Below, piece after piece: positions 1-10,422 of a DNA stretch of 64,000 bases. This DNA is from Hermatobates lingyangjiaoensis (taxonomy: Eukaryota; Arthropoda; Insecta; Hemiptera; Hermatobatidae). The notes below the pieces were generated by a model. That model did not search any database and had not been told where the DNA came from. It worked only from the letters and a program-made list of their open reading frames with translations. The stretch lies in contig JAPFBL010000035.1 in the NCBI GenBank assembly GCA_026182355.1, forward strand, positions 682,001-746,000, read 5' to 3'. How positions within the stretch are numbered: position 1 is the stretch's first letter; each line of letters starts with the position of its first letter. The position numbers and the translations under genes were made by a program.

Positions 1-55
1 AGTAAAGAAACACACTTATTGTATTGTGTCCAGTTTGGATTGTCTTTCCGGTTTT
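1..55. repeat. fragment of a palindrome-family arm at window edge
   Basis: Contains AGTAAAGAAACACACTT and, inverted, the block TTGTGTCCAGTTTGGAT. The same two blocks occur at 35040-35125 and 63420-63495, where they sit next to (TA)n. It is probably the end of an element cut by the window edge and lies in an hpo intron. Confidence 0.55.
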
Positions 56-116
56 TAAGCATTTATATAGTTCTTTGCTAGTTTTGTTGAAGACATCTTG
101 ACATTGTTTATTTCAG

Positions 117-202
117 GACACGACACGGGTGCTGGGGAGTCGGGGAAAAAGTATCGGCCACTTTTCCTTGATCATTTTGACAAAAAAGAAGCTGAAAGTG
201 TT
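117..202 (+). CDS. hpo: Hippo/MST kinase, internal exon (linker after kinase domain)
   Basis: Internal coding exon of the Hippo (MST1/2, STK3/4-type) Ser/Thr kinase, which activates Warts/LATS to restrain growth. The exon follows a TTTATTTCAG acceptor and ends at a GTAAGT donor. It opens with two bases of a split codon and then reads 28 codons in phase 0, including GKKYRPLFLDHF and an acidic end KKEAESV. By position this is the poorly conserved linker between kinase and SARAH domains. Identity rests on the downstream SARAH exon. The kinase exons must lie to the left of the window. Confidence 0.65.
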
Positions 203-426
203 GTAAGTTGATTTTCAATTTCCTTATCGTATTTTAATTTGATATAAATAAGCTCTTTTATTATAATATGTAAATAAATCCAAAAAGTAAACATTTATAA
301 GTCAATCTTTTACACCCAGCTACGCTTGGAGAGATTTGGTTTACTTGTAGTGATAAATAAATCACGTCTTACACATTGAGTGCTTTGATGTTTAATTTCA
401 AGTAAATATATTGAAAGTTTTTTTAC

Positions 427-1000
427 GAGGTGCATCGTCTCTACTGAGTTGTAAACAAATTGTTAAAAATGTAAGCATCATTTGAAGATTAAGAATATAA
501 CTCTTTGTGACGTTAACCTTACGACATGAACATACAGATATACATCGAAATTAGCAGCATCTTCTGCGTAGACCACTTTCATAATGACGTTCTCTAACCT
601 TCTCACTACTCTTCGATGAGACTCAGGTAGTTTCCAAATTAGGGTTGCGAAAAATCAGTAAAAGTGGGTTTTAAATCACTTTTAGGAAATAAAACTATAT
701 ACTAAGAACTGCTGTATCATTAGTTTTATTTTCCGTAGTGATTAAAGTGTATTTAGTTTGGAAAATACCTAAGTCTTATCGAAGAGCTGTAAGAAGGTAG
801 GAGAACATCATTAAGAAAGTGGTCAACTCAGAAGCTGCTGCTAATTTTGATTATATATATTAATAGTCTGTGTACATCTGTCTGTTCAGGTCGTACGGTT
901 AACGTCACAAAGGGTTATATTTTTACTCTTCTACGGCTGTTTACATTTTTAATAATGTTTTTACAACTCAATAGAGACGATGTCTTATTAAACTCACTTC
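427..1000. repeat. imperfect 570-bp inverted repeat, PLE-end type
   Basis: The left arm (about 427-690) and right arm (about 727-1000) pair over most of their length with mismatches; shared blocks include CATCGTCTCTA, TTTGTGACGTTAACC and AGCAGC-CTTCTG. The GCAGCTTCTG...TTTC...TTCTCTA order matches the end repeat of the Penelope-like element at 56157-56215. Lies within an hpo intron. Confidence 0.7.
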
Positions 1001-1253
1001 GTCGTATGGCTTTCATTGTAGTCTAAATGGATTTTTAACTAACTTGTTAAATTTTTGGAATACATTGTTTTTAAAAATTGTTTATCTTCGGAATAATAAT
1101 TGGCAGCCTTTTATACTTTCGATTTCCATTGTAAGAACATGTCTCGTGGCTTCTGTAATTAGAAGTAATCTCATGTATTCTACTTCCTTGTATCACATTT
1201 AAATTTAAATGGATGTTGTTTTAAATGATGTGTGTTTGACAAAAGGATTACAT

Positions 1254-1948
1254 CAGAGATTCCCAAAGTGGGTTCCGCGGAACCCAGCGGTTCCTTAACG
1301 GACTGTCTGGGGTTCCGCGAAAAGCATTTAGAGAAAAAACTTTTCTTAATTTTTTTTCTTTAATGGGGATGGATTTTTGTGTGTTTCTGGTGATCATGAA
1401 ACCGAATAATACTTATACACATAAGTAGAAGTGGCCAACATTTTACTCATATTTGGGATGAATCACTAGTCAGTTTTTGGAGCTATCTGATTCCCGAATT
1501 TCTTTCTGTTGTAAAAATAGCACTTCACACATAGCTACCACTTCCCACTACCTAATTATCTAAAACCGGTTTTTCCTTTTATACTGCCATAAAAACTAAA
1601 TACCAAAGTAGACTTAATGCTCGGTCTGACTTGAGAATCAAACTTTCAACTATAAAACCAAAAATGATTACAAAATAAACTTTGTGTTAAAGTTGCTACT
1701 AATTCTTTTTCATGAGTTATGTACTTGTGGAAGATATGAATATTTAAATCTTTTAGTTTTGAATTTTTCTTCGAAAAATACACATTGCAGTAATATTACT
1801 TTTTAATTGTTTTTAAACATACGCACTGTTTATAAAAGAATATGAACATATTTATATTATGAATGTATAAAATCATTAGAATCTGGGGTTCCTGGGAAAG
1901 TTACTGAAGCAAAAAGGATTCTGCATCGACAAAGTTTGAAAAATTTTG
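1254..1948. mobile_element. non-autonomous hAT element with 8-bp TSD
   Basis: Flanked on both sides by GATTACAT (1246-1253 and 1949-1956), the 8-bp duplication expected of hAT elements. The left end begins CAGAGATTCCCAAAGTGGG followed by the GTTCCGCGGAACCC motif seen at many hAT ends; GGGGTTCC recurs near the right end. The terminal repeats are degraded (roughly 11 of 19 positions agree by eye). No transposase is encoded, so it would depend on a partner element. Confidence 0.7.
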
Positions 1949-2533
1949 GATTACATGTTTTGATAAAATATAAAAAAAACGGCAAGAATGAAAATCTTTG
2001 AAGTGAGGAATTTTGAGGTATTTGAACAATGCTAGACTAGTTTTGAATATGAATAATACTATATTTTTTATTATATTACTAGATTATATTATATTTAAAT
2101 TGTGTTTTATATACAAAATCAATACTAATTGATTTTATATTTATCAACTGTAAGTATTAAATTTATACTAATTGCTCTAATACTAGAAACTAATACATAC
2201 TTATAGTGTTCTAGGTATATTTTGATTCGTAAAACAATCGTTTTCCTTTTCTAAATTGTAAATATTTATTAAAAATTTGAGTAGTATTGTTATTTCACTT
2301 ATTTTATTTAGTATTTTCAACTATGTAATGTTTCCGTTAAACAAAGAATTTCATATTGTTTTGTCCCTGGTTACATTAATTGTTATAGACTCGAGAGTTG
2401 TTCATGGTTACATGTTTGTTTAATGTTCCTAAATTCTGACATAAAGGAAACTGTTTTGAGGACAATTGATTTATCAAACAAATCCCAAGCAAAAAACTTG
2501 ATTTGTTATAATGCAAATGTACTTTTGTTTTAG

Positions 2534-2623
2534 GACAATGGTCAAATTCCTCCTTCCACAACGAATATTTGTAGCCCTTTTGATACAAGTCAAGTGGATC
2601 ACGTTTATGTTAACAAACTGCCT
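2534..2623 (+). CDS. hpo: Hippo/MST kinase, linker exon
   Basis: Exactly 30 codons in phase 0 at both ends, between a TTTTGTTTTAG acceptor and a CCT|GTAAGT donor. The peptide is Ser/Thr/Pro-containing linker (NGQIPPSTTNI, then DHVYVNKLP). It joins in frame to the exon at 117-202 and to the exon at 7934. No catalytic motif is expected here. Introns on both sides are long (2.3 and 5.3 kb) and full of mobile-element debris. Confidence 0.6.
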
Positions 2624-2865
2624 GTAAGTTGTACTTGATTATTACCATTGTAATCCTTATTGTATGTTTCATTGATCAGTTTATCATTATATGGATTGAA
2701 TGTTTCATTTTCCAATTAATGTTCCATAGATACGGATATGTATTCAACAAACAGTCGTTTAAACACGATCAATTTCGTGTAATTCCATAATTATTAGAGT
2801 AAGGCGTATTAAGTTGTAAGTTGTCATTCTTACTGGACTCCTTTTGGACTAAATATACATCCAAA

Positions 2866-3246
2866 GAGTATTTCTCAACCTGTTGGTCACAGAGATATGT
2901 ATTTGTGTTTGTAAGTTGCCTTCCTTGCTTTGATTTTGTAATTTGCTTTCGGACTGAATCCTCGTATTAGAGCAGTCTTTTCAAATGGTTATTTGCAGAG
3001 AGTTTATTTAATGATCATACATACCTTTATTAATTTTAATGGATATTACATTCAACTTTTACGAGAAACTTGAACGATCTGAAAAGGCTCTTTGTTTCAT
3101 TCTGATTATGCTCGAGTCTTTACGTTCGTCATAAATGACTATTAAAATAGGAGTTGACACATGAAGTTTGTTTTTTGAAAGGAAAGAGAATAGAAATATT
3201 TGATTTTCTGAAGGTTGAAACATTAAGAAAAGTTTGGGAACACTGC
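2866..3246. mobile_element. possible short hAT-type MITE
   Basis: Starts near GAGTATTTCTCAACCTG and ends AAGTTTGGGAACACTG, both resembling hAT terminal sequences in opposite orientation. I found no clear target duplication, so the limits are approximate. Confidence 0.35.
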
Positions 3247-3853
3247 TCTATATCACTCTGGTCCATTTACTCAAGATGGATTTTAGTGTGAATTGGATCA
3301 AGAAAGAAAGATAACGAAATTAATCTTTTATTTTCTTCAGTCATATTGCTAACAGCTTCTGTGGTACTGACAATGATATAGTTTACTGATTTGGTAAACA
3401 TTTTTTCTTTATTCCAGGCGATACCAATTATAGCATCAACATACAAATTTAAGGTTTAGAAGTGTTTTTTTTATAGATTTTTTAGAAGTATACTCTGAAA
3501 CATAGTTTTCTTATGAAAAAGAGAATGTTTCTGGTGCATGAATCATCACCATAACCACATTAGAACAGTGTGAACCTTGTTCATGCCAATTTAATATTAC
3601 GATCTCTTGTATACAAGTGTGAATAATTGAACTATCTTGATTACACTGTGAATAAATGAAATGTCGCGATAGTCAACGGCCATTCAAAGGCAATTCACTA
3701 CAATGAAAAGAACAAGAGGAATCTAATATCAGTAAAATATATTTTATTACAAAAATATGCATGCATTATATTGAGAAAAATTATTTTAAATAAATATTTA
3801 AATTAATTTATATATATAACAGATTCAATAATATATCGACCGTTAGATAGAAT

Positions 3854-3986
3854 AGGTGTGTTCTCTAATCGGGGTTCGATCAATTTTCCAGGATAAAAAA
3901 TCAAACTCTCGTTGCAAACTCGTGGCAACGAGAGTTTGATTTTTTATCCTGGAAAATTGACCGAACCCCGATTAGAGAACACACCT
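3854..3986. repeat. palindrome, family A (61-bp arms)
   Basis: Arms 3855-3915 and 3925-3985 differ at one base by eye, around a 9-bp loop. The outer edge GGTGTGTTCTCTAATCGGGG abuts (TA)n at 3987-4008. The same arm family forms a longer palindrome at 10018-10422. Confidence 0.9.
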
Positions 3987-4038
3987 TATATATATATATA
4001 TATATAATTAAAAGAAACGGTCCAGCGGACTTTTTTAA

Positions 4039-4290
4039 ATAAAATAAATTCAAAACGAAAGAAACACACAGAAAGACACAGACATAACTCACATCGGTAT
4101 TTCGACTATCGTCGTCATCAGGAGTTGTGAAGAGCGAAGAGTCCCGCAGGAAGGCAGGGCGATGACTCTTCGGGCCTTCCTGCGGGAGTCTTCGCTCTTC
4201 AAACCTCCTGATGACGACGATGGTCAAAATATCGATGTGAGTTATGTCTGTGTCTTTCTGTGTGTTTCTTTCGTTTTGAATTTATTTTAT
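4039..4290. repeat. palindrome, family B, with hammerhead-like core
   Basis: Arms about 4039-4155 and 4175-4290, near-identical. The right arm reads CTGATGACGACGATGGTCAAAAT, the left arm its complement; family members at 43273-43516, 35185-35286 and 32513-32774 share the plan with GAAA. It follows family A across a (TA)n tract. Confidence 0.85.
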
Positions 4291-5099
4291 ATATCTTTAT
4301 AAATAAAATAATGATTTTGTCTGTACATTGCTTAGAACTGACTCATTTCAAGTTTTCTTTACGTTTCATACATTGGAGAAACCGAATCCACCCTTAGAAA
4401 AATTTCTGTCGGTTTGTCGGTTTGTCCGCAAAACTTTGTCACAGGTAAACTCAGCTACCATAAGACATATAAAGCTGAAACTTTTACAGTAGATTTGTGT
4501 AGGTCTAACTTAAAATATAGGCTATGAATTGATTGGAAATTCAACGTAGAAGTGAAGTTATGGACGTTTAACGCAAAAATGTTTGTCACAAGTAAACTCA
4601 GCCACCATAAGACATAGCGAGCTGAAACATTGACACTGGATTTGTGTGTGCCTAACTTAAAATATGGGCTCTAAATAGATTATTAATTCAGTACAGAAGC
4701 GAAGTTATGGGGCTTTTAGCTGTATTTTCCTAACTTCACAGACAAGTTTGTTTTGAAAATACACAGGTGTGGCAAGTAGGTATTGTTAGTTGATTTTAAT
4801 TTCAATTGAGCACATGAATATATTGCGTATTTGACATCATTGAAATGGTGTTTCACAGAGTTAAGGATGTACTATCTATTGAGAATAAATGTTTTGTAAA
4901 CGAGCAATTCTCAGCCCTTAATATGAACAGGCATGAGAAATCAACAAACAAGTTCTTACGCTATATGAAGCCGAGGAAAGAACTTACAAGTCAGTAAAGA
5001 GATTGGATTAGTGATGAAGAAGCAGTTCATTATCTAATTGAATTTCTTGACTCTGAATTTATTTCTCCTGGACTGCCTGCTCATGAGTAAAAACTTAAA

Positions 5100-5480
5100 G
5101 TAGAGCACCAATGATGCTGCAATTTATAGCAGTAACAAATTTCATGTTACGAAACATGAGTGACCCAAAAACTGTGCAACGGGACACGACTCTGAGTTCG
5201 TGCTCTACACAGATATGCCATAGAGGCGGACATAATGACTGGATGTGGTATTGGGGAGTCTTCCGAACCACTGTCTGTTTCCATTCAAATGATTGCAAGG
5301 TCCCCTCAGAGTCTATTTCGCAATGACGTTAACTAAGTCGCAAAGGGAGACTTTATCTAACGCAGGAATTCAAGTTAGCGAAACCAAGTTTTTCTCACAT
5401 GGTCAACTGTAGTTTACTTGCTCAATAGTCAGAGGTTTCAACTGATTGTTCTTCCATGAACCTGAAGGACAGACAGCTAA
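5100..5480 (+). pseudogene. possible decayed retrotransposon RNase H remnant
   Basis: Short open pieces in shifting frames include LYTD and TGCGIGESSEPLSVSI, reminiscent of the start of a retroelement RNase H domain. Frameshifts and stops break it up. The resemblance is weak, and it lies in an hpo intron. Confidence 0.25.
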
Positions 5481-5660
5481 TGTAGTGTATACAGAGGCAT
5501 TTGTTTAACACTGTACTAATAATGGTGTTTTCTACTATTCTATAATTTCTAATTATAGTATTAGTATAATACTATAATTGATATGTTGGAATACCAAGTA
5601 TAATAGAATGTTTGATTCCGTCAAAGACGGGTACATTTGCTAGTATTTAAATATAATTCC

Positions 5661-5785
5661 TTTTGAATTCATCAGTGATCACTTTCTAAATTTTTAAAAT
5701 TTGAACAATTTATTCATCAGTGATCACTTTCTAAATTTTTAAAATTTGAACAATTTGTTCTTATCACTAACTTTCCTTGTTTAAA
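5661..5785 (+). repeat. copy of hpo short-intron sequence with 45-bp tandem duplication
   Basis: The stretch from GAATTCATCAGTGATCACTTT through CTTATCACTAACTTTCCTTG resembles 8039-8112, the donor end and first part of the last hpo intron. Inside it a 45-bp unit is repeated exactly (5667-5711 and 5712-5756). The matching exon is not duplicated. Confidence 0.75.
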
Positions 5786-6219
5786 ACAAGTTACTTCAGT
5801 AACTGTAGGATACTTATCAACAAGTAGGGTGTTTTTTCATACTTAGAAAAATTTTCTAAGTAAAAAAATTTTACTTACTGTGTGATGTACAATTTTTGTG
5901 TTCTAAATATATCACCGGTTCGTAATGACTAAACTGACAATCAGCCGGTTTTCGCTGCTGGCTGCTAGAATCCGGTGACGCTTTTCGGTATAAACAAATC
6001 ATAGCTGGTTTAGCGAAATAATGGTTATCTTTTCTTACGTGGTTTTTAAACTCTATTTTTGAAAAATGAATATTCTATCCTCTACCATCGCTCCAGCGAA
6101 TGAAGAAGGTGATAAGCCACAGTGGCATTATCACTGTTAGAAAAAAGTTGATTTTTTGAAAAACTTTGATAAAGATGTGTCTGTTATAAAGTAACGATAA
6201 TAGACGTCTGGTAAAGAAA

Positions 6220-6475
6220 TGATTCTGAATCCTATGGCCCTGGATCATCAACAGTTTATGATTTAAAGAACCAGAAAGAAAAGTTAGTCAAGATTTCTGC
6301 TAGCAGTGAATGACAGAAACAGACCTTTAAAAGGATATTAATGAAACCGGGTAAAAGTGCACAACTAGATCAAGTAATGATGAAGTTGTTTAAGTTGCGT
6401 GAAACAGTTAAACTCTCAGGTGATCTTGTGAAAGAACAAGCAAAAATATTTCACAAAGAACTCGAATAAGGGGTG
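6220..6475 (+). pseudogene. Tigger/pogo-like transposase fragment
   Basis: One frame reads YGPGSSTVYDLKNQKEKLVK, then one stop, then GKSAQLDQVMMKLFKLRE and SGDLVKEQAKIFHKELE before a stop. This matches the N-terminal DNA-binding (CENP-B-type helix-turn-helix) part of Tigger/jerky transposases, whose usual order is G-S-T-V-Y-D-I then the second HTH. The catalytic part is absent. It is a dead copy in an hpo intron. Confidence 0.75.
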
Positions 6476-6639
6476 TTTTAAAACTCAAATGAAATGGTAA
6501 CTACTTGGTTTTCTATATTCTAGGCTTATCAATCATTAATCTGTGAAAAATGAATAATCGATCCCAAAGTTGCCGGATTAGTGATTACCAACCTGTAGTA
6601 CATAGAAAGTTATTAGTTATTGTTGATTCTCTACATCCA

Positions 6640-6972
6640 CACTTATAGGTTTTCACTTTTAGTGCTATGCTAAGATCGCAAAGTGTATCTCCATTATTAT
6701 TCTCCCTCTCTCTCTCTCTCCTCTCTCCTCCATTATAGTTTTAGTGATCCACATCTCGTTGGGAGCCATAAATCTTGCCTCACTCAAGTTTAAAGAGTAG
6801 AGATCTTTAAGTAATATCTGATATCGAACGGCATGATGTCATAGTTTTATGACCACTCTGAGTAACGCAATGCATAGCATTTTCAATATCGCACTTAAAG
6901 AATGTAGGGTCAAACCTGCAATTATCCGTATCAAAAGCAAGCACTCTACCTACTATACTACACCTAACTCCC
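6640..6972 (-). mobile_element. tRNA-derived SINE, diverged copy
   Basis: On the minus strand a tRNA-like head at about 6970-6905 has an A-box-like TAGTATAGTAGGTAGAGTG and a B-box-like GCAGGTTTGACCC. The body (CACTCAAGTTTAAAGAGTAGAGATC on the plus strand) aligns with the SINE at 48290-48575. Older and more diverged than that copy. Confidence 0.6.
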
Positions 6973-7933
6973 AACAGTTTTATTGTTAAAACATATATTC
7001 ATTTTTTGTGCTAAGGACAGTAGTATTTGTTCTATGAGAATATGGATTAAGAAAGATTGTTTTCAAGATGTATTACTACTATGTGCTTTCCAAGTTTGTG
7101 GCTTATTAATTGTTTTTATTAATTTCAAGTAACAATGTCTTGGATCCAGAACATCTCCTAGAAACAGCCATTAACTTATTTGTAATCCAAATTAAAAAAA
7201 AAATATATTTACTGTGTCAAGTTAGATTTTATCTTTACTTTTAGTAAAAAGTAAACATTTTTTTGTATATGTGTGCAGTATGCTACAGGTATACTTCCAT
7301 TCATGAGTTATCCTGGAGAACTTGTATTTAGAGAGTAATCCCTGGGAATTTGGTTTTATCAAGTTAATTCCCTAGACCTATACCACCTAAAGCCACCAAA
7401 ATTCTTCTATTACCGAAATTTATCCTCTCCTGAGAAATAAGACTGAAATAATTATTAACTTATAGGATTTATCCAGAAAGTCATGAAAACTGTAATCAAG
7501 CATTAAGCAATAAATGTACATTTGGAGGCCAATTGTTGGTATTAGTCAAAAAAGGTGGTCCTGCCGATCGCTGTAGTCATACTTACCCTGTGGTGCTTGC
7601 TTACTCTTTGTTGTTTTTAAGAAACTAACTTAAAATTTAAATTTGTCTGTTTTACTATGGTTTTTTGAGAAATATGTTGCATTTCTATTTGTGTTAGATA
7701 AGATTTACTAAAAAATCCTGAACATTTCAAGGATGAAAGCCTTGCGCTTTCTGCCTTTTCCAAACAGGCAAGTTGCTTAGAAAAGATATTGTTTAAAAGT
7801 TAAACTTTCGTCTAAAATTAATTTTTATTTTTTAAAACTTTGTCCAAAATATTGAAGGAAGCTTTGACAAAATCAACGGGTGTTATTAGTTTTTATTATT
7901 TAAATAAAACCTTGATGGAATGATTTTTTGCAG

Positions 7934-8044
7934 GATGGAGGGTTGAGCCATGTGGAACAGCCGGATGCCAGGTACATGCCCAATGATCAGCCTCTTCATC
8001 GAAATAGGTTCCATCAACAGTTCATGGCTGGTGACTTTGAATTC
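7934..8044 (+). CDS. hpo: Hippo/MST kinase, exon just before SARAH domain
   Basis: Exon of 37 codons in phase 0, from a TTTTTTGCAG acceptor to a GTCAGT donor. It contains FMAGDFEF, matching the conserved G-D-F/Y-E-F segment that leads into the SARAH helix in MST kinases. The intron to the last exon is short (95 bp), unlike the others in this gene. A diverged copy of this donor and intron start lies upstream at 5661-5785. Confidence 0.85.
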
Positions 8045-8139
8045 GTCAGTAATCACTTTCTTAATTTTTAAAATTTAAACAAATCGTTCTTATCACTAAC
8101 TTTCCTTGTTTATTCTGTATTTATTTTTTTTCTTTTCAG

Positions 8140-8298
8140 TTAAAGTATTTAAGTTACGATGAACTTCAAGAAAGAATGTCTTCATTAGATTCCGAAATGG
8201 AAAGAGAAATCGATGAACTTCGAAGATTGTATCAAAGCAAAAGACAACCAATATTGGATGCAATGGATCAAAAAAGGAAAAGGCAGCAGAATTTCTAG
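8140..8298 (+). CDS. hpo: Hippo/MST kinase, terminal exon with SARAH domain
   Basis: The last 52 residues form a SARAH coiled-coil helix, which mediates homodimerisation and binding to Salvador and RASSF partners. Diagnostic pieces are LKYLSYDELQERM, REIDELRRLYQSKRQPILDA and the terminal KRKRQQNF, very close to the known MST1/2 end. It follows a TCTTTTCAG acceptor in phase 0 and stops at TAG 8296-8298, where animal MST proteins normally end. The frame then stays open downstream (see the next entry). Identification as the Hippo/MST family is firm; kinase activity cannot be judged because that domain is off the window. Confidence 0.95.
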   Translation, partial: LKYLSYDELQERMSSLDSEMEREIDELRRLYQSKRQPILDAMDQKRKRQQNF

Positions 8299-8784
8299 CA
8301 GTGTGCCGAGATTGAGAGTCTTTCAATTTACCCTGTTACTCATGAACTTGCCCATTTGATTTGCTATGAGAGAGTGACTGAGGTCTGCACGTGTAGAGAC
8401 GTCTTGGAAGGCAATTCTTCTGTTTCATCGGTTTCCTTGTACTCGCTGTGTTCAACTGCTTCGCAGAATGCTCACGACTCTCTGTGGTCCAGTCTCACTA
8501 ACCAGTATTACTCACCCACTGTTACACCTTTGTCAGATAACACAGTTTCAACAGATTCATCAGTTGATGATATATCCCTTGATGATACTTTAGATGAAAT
8601 TGCTTTCAAGTCTGAAACCTTTAATGAGTCTAACGATTCATTAAGTTCATTAGATTGTGACTCTTTCAAAGAAATTGAAGAAAAAATAATTTGCAATGAG
8701 GCAAATCAAAAACAGAGCGAAGAAGGGAAAAATAAAGCTCAGTACCTACTACCTGACGACTGTTTTATTGTTTGGATCTGGTAG
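8299..8784 (+). other. hpo: 161-codon open extension in frame after the hpo stop
   Basis: Directly after the hpo TAG the same frame is open for 161 codons, to TAG 8782-8784. It has no in-frame ATG, so it cannot be a simple separate ORF starting here. The peptide is Ser/Thr/Asp/Glu-rich and not simple repeat (SSVDDISLDD, SLDCDSFKEIEEK), ending FIVWIW. A random stretch this long without a stop is unlikely at this base composition. Possible explanations are stop-codon readthrough (TAG followed by C), a phase-0 alternative acceptor at TTTCTAG|CAG joining exon 7934-8044 to 8299, a recently gained stop, or an open 3' UTR. The pyrimidine tract for that acceptor is poor. An AATAAA lies inside near 8729. 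Confidence 0.5.
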
Positions 8785-9265
8785 AAGCACTCTGCTCTGG
8801 TTAGATCTTTATCAACCTCCTACTCTCTGTTAGAAATCCCATCTAACACTGACTCGTACACTGACTCTGTGATGTTCAATGCTCATATATTTCTGCTCCT
8901 TTTTTTTTCCAAATATTTTTTTACTTTATTATTTCCACTTTTTAATTTCATCTCTGTTCTTTTGTATTTGATTAAAAAGTGCCATAAGAAAAAATATTAA
9001 TTTTACTATATTTAAAAAAATATACAATTACGCAAATTACCGCAAAAAAATATACAACTCATAAAGATATAGTTAAGTTTTTAATCAGAAAGCACTTCCA
9101 GAGTTTTCATAAAGTGCAATTATATTCAACTCTATATTAAACTAGTGATGACTGTATGAACTAACGGCCTTAGTTTCTCTTGTCTTCTCATTATTTTTAT
9201 GTTTTTTTTACTTTTTAACTTTTAAATGCAGAAGTAATTTGAATTGTGGAGCGACCATCTAATAG

Positions 9266-9556
9266 AATAGGATTAAATTGGCCAGTCTTCCAGGGTCAAA
9301 TCAAAACACTCAGTCAAAATTTCGATTTCATTTAAAGTTTTCTTCGTAAGCATACAAAACTATTTTGGAATAAAAAACTATTGCTTCTATATAACAAGAC
9401 TGATTAATATGAATATCGAATAGCCATATAAACACAACGGAGTCTTACAGCGAAATGTAACAAGCTATGAAACTACAATTTTAAATAGGATCGAAATAAA
9501 GGCTGGTATTAAAAGTTTGCTTCGATTCTGGAAGACTGACCTAACTTAGATTTACT
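9266..9556. repeat. diverged inverted repeat
   Basis: GGCCAGTCTTCCAG near 9279 pairs with CTGGAAGACTGACC near 9530. Flanking bases pair weakly. Followed by a (TA)n tract at 9571-9611. Related by layout to family A, but old. Confidence 0.45.
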
Positions 9557-9563
9557 TTAATTA

Positions 9564-9613
<50 letters not shown>

Positions 9614-9772
9614 CAATATATAGGTATATATATGTATTAATATATATAAATATATATTAATTTATAAACTACAAACTATATAGAAACTACGGCCTACCAA
9701 CCAAGTCATTTATTCCATCAGAATGTAACAATATTAGTTTATTAACAATAATATATTAATATATATATATAT

Positions 9773-10000
9773 ATCAATGATCAAACAACAATAAGAAATG
9801 GGAAAACAAGACTAAGATCTTTCAACCGTAACAAGCGGTCTTCGTCAGAGTAAAAAACCCAACTGGGTTTTTGGCAGTTGGGTTTTTGACTCTGACGAAG
9901 ACCGCTTGTTACGGTTGAAAGATCTTAGTCTTGTTTTCCCATTTCTTATTATGGTTTGATCATTGATTGTTGTTTCACGTGTTTATGTGAAATCTTTATA
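9773..10000. repeat. palindrome, family D, with hammerhead-like core
   Basis: Arms 9773-9864 and 9876-9967 differ at about three positions. The outer extension TTTCACGTGTTTATGTGAAATCTT runs to about 9996 and abuts (TA)n. The right arm carries CTGACGA, stem ACCG/CGGT, then GAAA. Related copies lie at 34806-34994, 58255-58412, 23353-23437, 17280-17590 and 18540-18705. Confidence 0.9.
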
Positions 10001-10017
10001 TATATATATATATATAT

Positions 10018-10422
10018 AGGTGTGTTCTCTAATCGGGGTTAGGTCAATTTTCCAGGATAAAAAATTAAACTCTCGTTGCCAACGTTTCGGTTTCTTAGAA
10101 TTTTTTTAACTAAGAAAAAGTTAAACTAAGTTTAACTAGTTAAACTAGTTTAACTAAGAAAATTTTTTCTTAGTTAAAAAATTCTTACTTCTGTAAGTAA
10201 TATTGTTTTATGTATCTCTGAAATATTTCTGCTTGTAATATTCATAAGTAGTAACAATCCATTTTCATATTGTGTATATGTTTGATGTTGATATGTGATT
10301 TCTTATTATTCTTTGTTTGTAGGCCTATGAAAAAGGTTTTTAAATAAAACCGAAACGTTGGCAACGAGAGTTTGATTTTTTATCCTGGAAAATTGACCGA
10401 ACCCCGATTAGAGAACACACCT
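10018..10422. repeat. palindrome, family A, long form with nested palindrome
   Basis: Outer arms (10019-10095 and about 10345-10421) match family A. The right arm ends GGTTTT...AAAACC GAAACGTTGG before the conserved tail. The central part holds a second AT-rich palindrome (about 10094-10187, TTTAACTAGTTAAACTAG). (TA)n lies on the left edge. Confidence 0.85.

Noticed and set aside
3901..4227. 108-residue ORF on the minus strand
   Set aside because: It runs through two adjacent palindromes and is explained by repeat sequence.
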